DNA of 34,310 nucleotides from the NCBI GenBank assembly GCA_945873675.1, contig CAMCEP010000003.1:1-34310 (forward strand). The letters run 5' to 3'. The stretch's first letter is position 1, and each line of letters opens with the position of its first letter. Of the stretch, positions 1 through 8,749 are shown piece by piece. Under the pieces are notes generated by a model. That model did no database searches and had not been told where the DNA came from. It was given only the letters and a program-made list of their open reading frames with translations. The stretch is from Asaia bogorensis (GTDB taxonomy: Bacteria > Pseudomonadota > Alphaproteobacteria > Acetobacterales > Acetobacteraceae). The position numbers and the translations under genes were made by a program.

Positions 1-69
1 CTCCACCCAGACCGTAGCGGCTACGCATTGCAGTTAGGTGCCGATGGCTTGCTGATTCAAATGGAGTAA
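1..69 (+). CDS. C-terminal fragment of an unidentified protein (runs off left edge)
   Basis: Open frame from base 1 ending in TAA at 67-69: LHPDRSGYALQLGADGLLIQME*. Convergent with the cytochrome gene. Too short to identify. Confidence 0.3.
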   Translation, partial: LHPDRSGYALQLGADGLLIQME

Positions 70-92
70 CCCTGACACAGCGCTGCACGCTG

Positions 93-2438
93 TTACGGCC
101 GCGCGGGCAAACGCCCAAGAAGCGCACGCAATTGCGCCAGCAGCGCGGCCGCCTCCCGGTCTGCTGGATTCAGCGCGGCCGCCGCGGCTGCAAGCCGCTC
201 AGCCTCAGCGATATTCGCGCGGTCGCGTTCAATCGTCGCCAGCGCAAACAGGCTATCGCGGTGCCGCGGATGGCGTTCCAGATTCCCGCGCAGCACCGCC
301 GCAGCTTCTTCCGTCCGCCGCAATTGATTGAGCGCGATGCCCTGGACATAACCGTAGCGTGGTTCTTCCGGCCGCAACGCGCTTGCCTGACTGAGCGGGC
401 CAAGCGCATCCGCCACGCGCCCCTGTTGGGCGAGTGTCAGCGCCAGCGCGTAATGCGCCTCCGCCTCACGCGGATGCGCGTCAACGGCACGCCGCAATAT
501 CGCTTCCGCAGCTTCGCGCTGGCCGCGCCGCGCTTCGAAATCCGCGAAATTCACGAGCGCGCCGAGATGCGTCGGATCGCGCGCCAAAGCATCGCGATAG
601 GCAGCCTCGGCGCCCGCCATATCGCCACGCGCGGTGAGCAAGGCAGCGATGTTCACATGCGCCTCTGGCCGTTCTGCCGCGACACGTTCACTCGTGAGCA
701 GTTCCGCCCAAGCCTGGGTAAAGGCCGTGCGCGCAGCCTCTGGCAGCGCTTCACGCGGCACGGGGGCAAGGGCGCGTGCTGCCTCAATACGCACCAACCG
801 CGTCTCATCTGCCAGAAAGCGCGCTGCGTGCAGGCGATTGCGCGGGTGCAGCCCATCCAATGTGCGAAGCGCCGCCGCGCGCACCAGCGGTTCCGGGTCC
901 AGCAAGGTCGCGCCAATCGCTTGTGCCGATGCCTGGGATGGCGGCATGGGCAATAAGGAAATGGCCGTCGCGCGCAGGATCGGTGCATGGGCGCGGTTGG
1001 TCGCGACGGCGGCGAGCAGCCTATCCGCACCGGCATCCCCATGTCGTCCCGCAGCAATGGCCAAGGCGGGGTGGGGATCATCGCGGCGGCGCGGTCCGAA
1101 CCATTCCACGATCTGGCTTGCTGCCCAGGCTTGCGGACGATCCGTGTGGCAGGACGTGCAAACATCCGGCGCGCCGATGTGCGATGCCACATCAGGGCGT
1201 GGAATGCTGAAAGCGTGATGCCGGCGCCGATCCACGCCCATATAGGTCACGGCCGGCATGTGGCAGGACACGCATTGCGCGCCAGCACTGCCGGGCGGAT
1301 GCCGATGATGTTCTGCCACATCAAAGCGTGCCGGTAGGTGGCATTGCGCGCAGACCGCGTTGCCTTCTGCGCGCAGCGTACCGCGATGCGGGTCATGGCA
1401 ATCGGCGCAGACCACGCCGGCGCGCTGCATGCGGCTTTGCGCGAAGGATCCCCACTCAAATACTTCGCCCTGAATTTGACCATCGGCGTGATATTCGCCC
1501 TGCTGGAGCAGCATGGGCGCATGGGTGTCCAGAAAGCGCTGGCCTGGCAGCGGGTCCGCGACCAGCGGGCGCGATCTGGAATGGCAGGGTGCGCAGGTTT
1601 CGACCTGAGCGGCAGTGGCTTGCCGCGGCGGCCCATCCCAATGCGCGATGCCACGCGGGTCATCCTTGGCAAAGCGCCAGGCTCCACCAGAAGAATCGCG
1701 GAACCACACTGAAAGCGCGCGATGCGGGTTACCTTTATCCGCACCCGCCTGCGCCCAAGCCACATGCGCTGCACCCGGCCCGTGGCAGCTTTCACAGCCC
1801 ACACTAATTTCGGTCCAGCTTGTATCGTAGCGATCCGTCGCCTGATCATATCCGCGCACCAAGCCGGTCGAATGGCAGGATGCGCACATGAAATTCCAGG
1901 TCTGCTCTCGCCCAGTCCAATGCAGAGGATCGCTGGCGGGCAGCGGATCATCCGCCATCAAATGGTACCAGCGCTGTCCCCCCTGTTCGCGCGGACGGCT
2001 ATCCCAGGCCCAGGGCAGCGCCTGGCGGCGCCCATCGGGAAACAACACCAAATATTGTTGTAGCGGGTCTGCGCCGAAAGTCTCCGTAATGGTGAAATCC
2101 GCGACTGTCCCGCCCGGTCCATCAGTGCGGATAATGTAACGACCCCCCTCGCGCCGAAAGCTTGCGCTATGTCGGCCATCCTGGACCGTCACGCCGGAGA
2201 AATCGCCAAGCACATTTGCGGGTGTTGCCGCAGCCATGGCGCGTGCGTGATCACTGCTGCGCCAGTCGCCATATTCCCGCGCATGGCAGCTGCCACAGGT
2301 CGCTGAACCAACAAAGCCCGTACGCGCTGCCTCACGCGCCCGAGGTTCTGCCGATAGCGTGAGCAGTGCCACAATGCCCAAAGGCAACAGGATTGCGGCA
2401 AGCAGTGCCGCCCAGCCCGCCAGACGCCGCACGCCCAT
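93..2438 (-). CDS. Multiheme cytochrome c with HEAT-like and tetratricopeptide repeats
   Basis: Eight CXXCH motifs (CGSCH, CASCH, CESCH, CAPCH, CADCH, CAQCH, CVSCH, CTSCH), N-terminal TM/signal segment, then HEAT-like and TPR-like repeats. The ORF track starts at 2480, but the ATG at 2438 (MGVRRLAGW...) overlaps the upstream stop (TGATG) and is the more likely start. Confidence 0.85.
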   Translation of the reverse strand: MGVRRLAGWAALLAAILLPLGIVALLTLSAEPRAREAARTGFVGSATCGSCHAREYGDWRSSDHARAMAAATPANVLGDFSGVTVQDGRHSASFRREGGRYIIRTDGPGGTVADFTITETFGADPLQQYLVLFPDGRRQALPWAWDSRPREQGGQRWYHLMADDPLPASDPLHWTGREQTWNFMCASCHSTGLVRGYDQATDRYDTSWTEISVGCESCHGPGAAHVAWAQAGADKGNPHRALSVWFRDSSGGAWRFAKDDPRGIAHWDGPPRQATAAQVETCAPCHSRSRPLVADPLPGQRFLDTHAPMLLQQGEYHADGQIQGEVFEWGSFAQSRMQRAGVVCADCHDPHRGTLRAEGNAVCAQCHLPARFDVAEHHRHPPGSAGAQCVSCHMPAVTYMGVDRRRHHAFSIPRPDVASHIGAPDVCTSCHTDRPQAWAASQIVEWFGPRRRDDPHPALAIAAGRHGDAGADRLLAAVATNRAHAPILRATAISLLPMPPSQASAQAIGATLLDPEPLVRAAALRTLDGLHPRNRLHAARFLADETRLVRIEAARALAPVPREALPEAARTAFTQAWAELLTSERVAAERPEAHVNIAALLTARGDMAGAEAAYRDALARDPTHLGALVNFADFEARRGQREAAEAILRRAVDAHPREAEAHYALALTLAQQGRVADALGPLSQASALRPEEPRYGYVQGIALNQLRRTEEAAAVLRGNLERHPRHRDSLFALATIERDRANIAEAERLAAAAAALNPADREAAALLAQLRALLGRLPARP

Positions 2439-2791
2439 CAGCGCGGGAATAGAAACTGGATCTGGAAGCGAAGCTGCCATTCGGGTCCTATATCCGGGCG
2501 AATGGCATTATAATACGCGCCAAGCTGCGCATTTATAGGCTGCTGCTTGTTCATGCCACAGGACACAACCGGCTGAATGTTGAGCACGTTCTGGATGTGG
2601 TCATTCGGACCATAGCCAAAATTCATGTTGTTCTGGAAAAGAACGCTTTTCATCGCCGCAATCGGGTTCTGCGCGGCGCGCGCCAGTGCCTGACTGCCAA
2701 ACGCCAGGGTGGCAGCCATTGCCGCCATCACAACTACTGCTCGGCGCCGCTTGCCCGAACCCCAATCCATGGCCCGCCAGGCTTTCGGCAT
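2438..2791 (-). CDS. Neuromedin-U-like / putative outer-membrane protein, apparently internally deleted (117 aa)
   Basis: N-terminal half ...NPIAAMKSVLFQNNMNFGYGPNDHIQNVLNIQPVV resembles the start, and ...KQQPINAQLGAYYNAIRPDIGPEWQLRFQIQFLFPR the C-terminal end, of longer (about 250-330 aa) proteins of this type. The middle is missing. Frame is intact and coupled to both neighbours. Confidence 0.6.
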   Translation of the reverse strand: MPKAWRAMDWGSGKRRRAVVVMAAMAATLAFGSQALARAAQNPIAAMKSVLFQNNMNFGYGPNDHIQNVLNIQPVVSCGMNKQQPINAQLGAYYNAIRPDIGPEWQLRFQIQFLFPR

Positions 2792-5265
2792 TACTCCCTC
2801 CTGATCTGGCGCCGCGCCATTTCATCCTGCAGCGCCTGCAGCGATGCCGGTGTGATGGTGCTATCGCCCAGGTCAATGGTCAGCCGCACAATCCGCCCGG
2901 TGAAGGGATTGGGAGAGGTATAATCGCCATCATCCACCGATGTGCCGGTATCTAAGCCTACATCGAAGGTTTCGTCCCAGGCGACAGTGAAGGGCAGCGT
3001 ATTGGGCAGCGCCCGCTGCGCGACCTGCCTGCCATTGACGGTCAGCGTGCCAGTACCGCCGCGCCCAAAGGGCATGCCCTGTGGCTGCATCTGCCAATCA
3101 AAGACCAGCGCGTGGCGCCCGGGCGGCAAGGCGGTTGGCCCTTCCCAGCGATGGCGCTGCACGTTGAGAAAGTTCCAGAGAAAGACCGGCCGACCTTGAT
3201 GCAGGTAGAAGCCGTAACCTGCAAAGCGCCCTCCTTGCGTCAGCAACACGCCATTGGCGCCGCCCTGCGGCACTTCAATTTCAGCCGTGATACTGTAGGA
3301 ACGGTTCAGAAGGCTCGGCGCCGCATTGCCTTGGATCGAGGCGACGGGGCCAGTATAGGCGAATTGCTGCCGACCAGCTGCCGGACCAGGCCGTGCGGAG
3401 ATCATCCGCGTCAAGACACTATTGTCGAGTGGTAGAATCTGGTAGCGCGCTGCCTCCATCATGAAGATATCTTGCATCGCACGCAGCCGCGCGGGCTCCC
3501 GCGCTGCAAGGTCGTTCATCTGCGTCGGATCCGCGCCCAAATTGTAGAGTTCCCAGGTATAGCCATGCATCACATCAACCGGCTTGGGTGACTGCGAATC
3601 CCACGGCACGACGGGCGGCGTGGTATTGGCCATCCAACCATCATGGTAGATTGCGCGATTGCCCAGCATTTCGAAGTATTGGGTGCGCCTTTGGCTGGGT
3701 GCGTCGCGGCCCGCGGCGTCGAAGGTATAGGCCATGCTGACACCCTCAATCGGGCGCTGTGCAATGCCGTTGACCATCGTGGGCGCCTGCACGCCAACCG
3801 CCTCCAGAATGGTCGGCACAACGTCAATCACGTGGTGGAACTGGTGACGAATGGCGCCGCGTTCCGTGATGCGGCGTGGCCAGGAAATCGCCATACCATT
3901 GCGCGTGCCACCAAGATGCGAAGCGATCTGCTTAGTCCAGCGATAGGGCGTGTTGAGCGCGAAAGTCCAGCCTGCGGACATGTGGTTATAAGTGCGGTCA
4001 TTCCCCCAATCGTCAATGAATGGCAGCATTTGATCTACGGAGAACAAGGTACCGTTGAACCATGCCACTTCGTTCACTGTGCCATCAAGGCCGCCTTCTG
4101 CGCTGCCGCCATTGTCGCCGCTGATGTAGATGATCAACGTATTGTCGAACTGACCAGCCTCATCCACTGCCTGAATTACTCGATTAATTTCGAAATCAGT
4201 ATAGGCAAGGTAGGCAGCATAAACCTCCATCTGGCGCGCATAGAGCCGCCGTTGGTTTGCCGAAAGGCTGTCCCACCGCGGCACAACATCAGGCAGCGGC
4301 GGCAATTGCGCATTTGCGGGAATAACCCCCATGCGGCGCTGATTGTCGAAGATGCGCCGGCGCAGCACGTCCCACCCTTCATCGAATTGGCCGCGGAAGC
4401 GGGCAATCCATTCCGGGGTCGCGTGGTGGGGCGCATGGGCGCCGCCCGGGGCGTAGTGGATGAACCACGGCCGCTTCGGCGCGACCGAGGTGTTGAGCCG
4501 GATATGGGCGATGGCGTCGTCCGCTGTCGCAGTGGTCAGGTTCCAGCCAGGTACGCCGAGGTTGGGATGGATCGGCGTGTGGCCCCGGAACAGATTACCG
4601 GGCTGCCACTGGCTCGTATCGCCGCCGACGAAACCATAGAAATAGTCGAAGCCCATGCCGGATGGCCAATTATGGAAGGGCCCAGCTGGGCTTGCTTCCC
4701 AACTCGGCACATTATGGTTCTTGCCGAACCAGGCCGTCGCGTAGCCCGTGGCTTGGAGCGTCGCCGCAATCGTCGCGGTCTCCCGCGGGATGATGGAATT
4801 GTAGCCTGGAAAACCGGTGGTGGTTTCGGAAATAGTGGCAAAGCCAACGGAATGGTGATTGCGGCCCGTCAGCAGCGCAGCGCGGGTTGGCGAGCAGAGC
4901 GCCGTGGTATGGAATTGCGTGTAGCGCAGCCCAGCCTGCGCCACGCGGTCCAACGCAGGTGTTGGGATGACACCGCCGAAGGTAGAAGGCGCACCAAAGC
5001 CGACATCATCGGTGAGGATCACAAGGATATTGGGTGCCGCATCAGGCGCTGCGACCTGCGGCGGCCAAGCGACGCGACTATCACCGACATTAGGCATGAT
5101 GGTGCCGGTAAAGGGCGGCGTTGGCGCTGGCAGGCTGAAGGGGTTCGGGGTCATCACCGCATCAGGCGCGCCTGGCGTGCCGCGGATCTGCTGTGCGCCT
5201 GCGCCGGCGCTTGCCATCAGCGTGGCTATGAACCCTGTAAGGACTACAAGCTTTGGCAGACGCAT
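2791..5265 (-). CDS. Arylsulfatase-like type I sulfatase
   Basis: Sulfatase signature CSPTRAALLTGR (formylglycine C-x-P-T-R), N-terminal NILVILTDDVGFG metal-binding motif, signal peptide MRLPKLVVLTGFIATLMASAGAGAQQ. Confidence 0.93.
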   Translation of the reverse strand: MRLPKLVVLTGFIATLMASAGAGAQQIRGTPGAPDAVMTPNPFSLPAPTPPFTGTIMPNVGDSRVAWPPQVAAPDAAPNILVILTDDVGFGAPSTFGGVIPTPALDRVAQAGLRYTQFHTTALCSPTRAALLTGRNHHSVGFATISETTTGFPGYNSIIPRETATIAATLQATGYATAWFGKNHNVPSWEASPAGPFHNWPSGMGFDYFYGFVGGDTSQWQPGNLFRGHTPIHPNLGVPGWNLTTATADDAIAHIRLNTSVAPKRPWFIHYAPGGAHAPHHATPEWIARFRGQFDEGWDVLRRRIFDNQRRMGVIPANAQLPPLPDVVPRWDSLSANQRRLYARQMEVYAAYLAYTDFEINRVIQAVDEAGQFDNTLIIYISGDNGGSAEGGLDGTVNEVAWFNGTLFSVDQMLPFIDDWGNDRTYNHMSAGWTFALNTPYRWTKQIASHLGGTRNGMAISWPRRITERGAIRHQFHHVIDVVPTILEAVGVQAPTMVNGIAQRPIEGVSMAYTFDAAGRDAPSQRRTQYFEMLGNRAIYHDGWMANTTPPVVPWDSQSPKPVDVMHGYTWELYNLGADPTQMNDLAAREPARLRAMQDIFMMEAARYQILPLDNSVLTRMISARPGPAAGRQQFAYTGPVASIQGNAAPSLLNRSYSITAEIEVPQGGANGVLLTQGGRFAGYGFYLHQGRPVFLWNFLNVQRHRWEGPTALPPGRHALVFDWQMQPQGMPFGRGGTGTLTVNGRQVAQRALPNTLPFTVAWDETFDVGLDTGTSVDDGDYTSPNPFTGRIVRLTIDLGDSTITPASLQALQDEMARRQIRRE

Positions 5266-5565
5266 GATGCTGGTTTCCTTCGTGCTTGGGTTCGTTCATT
5301 TATAAAACGCGATAAGTCACGCTTTGCTGCGTGGTCTGTGACCCGCGCCCTTGTCGTTTGCGGGCAGGCTGCCGTGGCCTCCACTAGCCCCAGCCCGCAC
5401 CAGGCGCCTTGATGGAACTCAACATCCATTAAGCGTAATTGCCACGCCATGTCGCGCGTTCACTACTTTTTGAATTTCATCAGTAAGACAGTGCTGGTTT
5501 GATGCTTGGTGGCGGGTTTTTCACGTTACAGTCTGGCCGGGCTCCCCTGCCAAGGATCGATGCTC

Positions 5566-7026
5566 ATGAAAAAATCCATCAAAACCTCACATGCGCTCTC
5601 AAGCAAGACAATCGTTGCCGAAGCGACGCTGCCGGTCCCAGCAATTGCGGCGCCGCCGAAGGCGACTGGCAGCCACGGTGCGTCTCTGGATGAAAAGTTT
5701 GAAGCCGGTAAGGCATTACGCGACAAGGTTCCCCGTGCCGCCCAGGCAGTTTGGAAGCGTTCGGCGGATCGCCTAGATCCTGTCGCTATACTGCAAGCAT
5801 CCGACCCTGATCGGCTACCCGAACTGGTCCCTATTCGCTACGGGCGCATGCTGCAATCGCCCTTCGCTTTCTATCGCGGCGCGGCAGCGGTCATGGCTGA
5901 TGATCTAGCGCGAATGCCTTCTACCGGCGTGCGCGTGCAGACCTGCGGTGATTGTCATCTTTCGAATTTCGGCGGCTTCGCTTCGCCCGAGCGCAACGTA
6001 TTGTTTGACATTAATGATTTTGATGAGACTTTGCCGGCACCTTGGGAATGGGATGTCAAACGGCTTGTCGCGTCTTTCGTTCTGGCAACACGGGCGAATG
6101 GCCTCGCAGATAAGGATGGACGGGCCGCGGCTATCGCCTGCGCGCGCAGCTACCGTAAACGTCTAAGGGAATTTACGCGCGTGTCGCCACTTGACGTATG
6201 GTATGCGCGTATCACGGCGGAGGATGTGGCTGCGGAGGTGCCGCCGGCAACGGCAGATCGGCTGCGCGCGCGTGTTGAAAAGGCGATGGACGGCAGCAGT
6301 TCTGAATATGACTTTCCGCGCTTGGCAGAAATTGTCGGCGGACGCACAGCCATCCGCGATGCGGCACCGCTCATCTTCCACCCCGACGCCGCGCGCACTC
6401 CGGCATTTGAGGAGGTTCTGAATCAGATTTTCACCGCCTACCGTGAAACGCTTGCGGATGACCGGCGGGTATTGCTGGATCGCTACAGAATCGTAGACGC
6501 AGCCATCAAGGTAGTTGGTGTGGGTAGCGTCGGGCGGCGCTGTTGGATCATATTGCTGATGTCAGCCACCAATGATCCACTATTCCTGCAGGTGAAGGAA
6601 GCTACCCAATCGGTGCTTGAACCGTATGCCGGCAAAAGTGCCTATGCCCATCACGGCCAGCGGGTGGTCATGGGCCAGCGGCTGATGCAGCCGGCGTCCG
6701 ACCTGTTTCTGGGCTGGGTCACTGGGCCCGGTAACAGACAGTTCTATTTCCGGCAGTTGCGCGACGCGAAGATCAAGCCGCTAGTTGAGACCTTCGATGA
6801 GGAGCTGATGGAGAGCTATGGCAAGGTCTGTGGCTGGTCGCTCGCGCGCGCACATGCGCGTAGTGCCGATGTTAGGCTTATCGCAGGCTATTTCGGCAAG
6901 GGTGACGAGTTCGATGAGGCGATGGGCGATTTCGCCCTTGCCTATGCCGATCAGGCCGAACGCGATCATGCCGCGCTCAAGGCTGCTGTGCGAAAGGGGA
7001 GCGTGACCGTCACCACCGATGTGTAG
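5566..7026 (+). CDS. DUF2252 family protein
   Basis: Characteristic DUF2252 segments: FYRGAAAVMADDLA, GDCHLSNFGGFASPE..VLFDINDFDETLPAPWEWDVKRL. ORF opens at 5506; AAGGA at 5552-5556 favours ATG 5560 or 5566. Confidence 0.88.
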   Translation: MKKSIKTSHALSSKTIVAEATLPVPAIAAPPKATGSHGASLDEKFEAGKALRDKVPRAAQAVWKRSADRLDPVAILQASDPDRLPELVPIRYGRMLQSPFAFYRGAAAVMADDLARMPSTGVRVQTCGDCHLSNFGGFASPERNVLFDINDFDETLPAPWEWDVKRLVASFVLATRANGLADKDGRAAAIACARSYRKRLREFTRVSPLDVWYARITAEDVAAEVPPATADRLRARVEKAMDGSSSEYDFPRLAEIVGGRTAIRDAAPLIFHPDAARTPAFEEVLNQIFTAYRETLADDRRVLLDRYRIVDAAIKVVGVGSVGRRCWIILLMSATNDPLFLQVKEATQSVLEPYAGKSAYAHHGQRVVMGQRLMQPASDLFLGWVTGPGNRQFYFRQLRDAKIKPLVETFDEELMESYGKVCGWSLARAHARSADVRLIAGYFGKGDEFDEAMGDFALAYADQAERDHAALKAAVRKGSVTVTTDV

Positions 7027-7230
7027 AGCGTTTTGTCAGTCTTCCGGAATCTGATGAATCTGACACACCATGGCGGGGAATCCAGCTGATCAAGGCAAGT
7101 TTTCGGAGTGCAGGAGGCGCAGATGATGGAAAATTCGTTCGCCTTAGGCCGTTTCCGATAGGAAATCAGACCAACCTGTCGCGAGCACGTCTTCCGCAAG
7201 CCAAGTGAATCTGCCAGGAAGGACCATAAG

Positions 7231-8433
7231 ATGCCGTCTGCCAAACCCCTTGGGACACCGATCGAGGATACGGAAAATTTCTCGCTCTTCCTGGGTGGGC
7301 CCTTGTTTCAATTGCTGCTGAGGGCACATCTGACCGATGATGCGCTGATGATGATGCGAAAGCGCGTCATCGTCATTACACTGCTAACCTGGTTGCCCTT
7401 GCTTATCTTGGCATTGCTTGAGGGACACGCGCTGGGTGGGGTCGCAATCCCGTTCATCTTCGATGCTGAGGTCCATGTCCGCTTTCTTGTCGCGGTCCCG
7501 CTATTGATCGCGGCCGAATTGCTGGTGCAGGAACGGATGCGACCTGTGGCGCGCATTTTTCTTGAAAGGCACCTCATTCCCGAAAAGGATCTATCGCATT
7601 ACAAGGCGGCCATTACTTCAGCCTATGGGCTGCGCAACTCGGTCGTTGCTGAGGTACTTCTCATTGCTTTCGTCTATGCCATCGGGATCATGATCATCTG
7701 GCGGCAATACATCGCCATTGATGCAGCCACTTGGTATGCATCGCCATCTGACGAAGGGGCGCGCCTTTCCCTTGCGGGTTTCTGGTTTGGTCTTGTCAGC
7801 CTGCCGTTTTTTCAGTTCCTGCTTTGCCGGTGGTATTTTCGGATTTTCATCTGGGCGCGTCTACTTTGGCGGGTTTCGCGCATTCGGCTGAGCCTGATAC
7901 CGACACAGCCGGACCGCGTCGGTGGCCTTGGTTTCTTGTCATTGTCTGTACAAGGTTTCGTCGTTCTTGCAGCCGCGCATGGGGCATTATTGGCATCGTA
8001 TTTGGCAAATCGCATCCTTCATTTTGGCGTACCGCTTTCCAGCTTCATGTTCGAAATCGGCGCTGTTGTGGTCTTTGTACTGACTTTCGCTCTCATGCCG
8101 CTTTTGGTATTTTCAGGTCAATTGGCGACCGCGAAGCGGGCGGGCGGGCGAGAATACGGTACCTTGGCCGAGCGCTATGTACGCGCTTTTGACACCAAGT
8201 GGCTGCGGGGTGGTGCGCCACCCGATGAAGCTTTGGTGGGTAGCGCTGATATCCAGTCTCTCGCTGATCTTTCCAACAGCTTCGAGGTTGTGAGAACCAT
8301 GCGCCTTGCCCCGATCACAAGGGATGATTTTATTCGCTTGGTAATAGTCACACTTCTACCGGTTGCGCCACTATTATTGACCATGATGCCGCTTGAGGAA
8401 TTGCTCAGAAGGCTAATTGGTGTTTTGTTCTGA
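7231..8433 (+). CDS. Multipass membrane protein of unknown function
   Basis: 400-aa ORF with several long hydrophobic segments, AGGAAGGA RBS before ATG 7231, coding-like composition. No family recognised. Confidence 0.75.
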   Translation: MPSAKPLGTPIEDTENFSLFLGGPLFQLLLRAHLTDDALMMMRKRVIVITLLTWLPLLILALLEGHALGGVAIPFIFDAEVHVRFLVAVPLLIAAELLVQERMRPVARIFLERHLIPEKDLSHYKAAITSAYGLRNSVVAEVLLIAFVYAIGIMIIWRQYIAIDAATWYASPSDEGARLSLAGFWFGLVSLPFFQFLLCRWYFRIFIWARLLWRVSRIRLSLIPTQPDRVGGLGFLSLSVQGFVVLAAAHGALLASYLANRILHFGVPLSSFMFEIGAVVVFVLTFALMPLLVFSGQLATAKRAGGREYGTLAERYVRAFDTKWLRGGAPPDEALVGSADIQSLADLSNSFEVVRTMRLAPITRDDFIRLVIVTLLPVAPLLLTMMPLEELLRRLIGVLF

Positions 8434-8749
8434 ACTGTCTGGCGTCAGCGCCTATGGGGCTGGATTGGTGATTTGAGCGAGGGGGGATTTCTGGCTCATC
8501 GTAACCTCTAAGGAGAGTGAATAGTCATGCTCGATTTTCGCGCCGCGGCCAGCCAATCACACCCTCTCCACCATCCAGAACCCACGTGATACCGACTGCA
8601 TATGCAACGCCGCCGCGGGTAAATCCATCGCCGAAAGGCGCCTATTCCGCGCCGTCACGCGCGTCTTGTCATTCGCCCAAACATTGCAAGCTTCTGCGTA
8701 CAACCTTTTCTGATAAGCCCTCCCCTGTCAAAGTGATCACGTCAATCGG

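Noticed and set aside
132-956. 274-aa plus-strand ORF
   Set aside because: Antisense to the TPR region of the cytochrome gene; Arg-rich translation with no domain.
3643-5412. 589-aa plus-strand ORF antisense to the sulfatase
   Set aside because: Fully overlaps a well-supported sulfatase gene; no recognisable domain. Long antisense ORFs are expected in GC-rich DNA.
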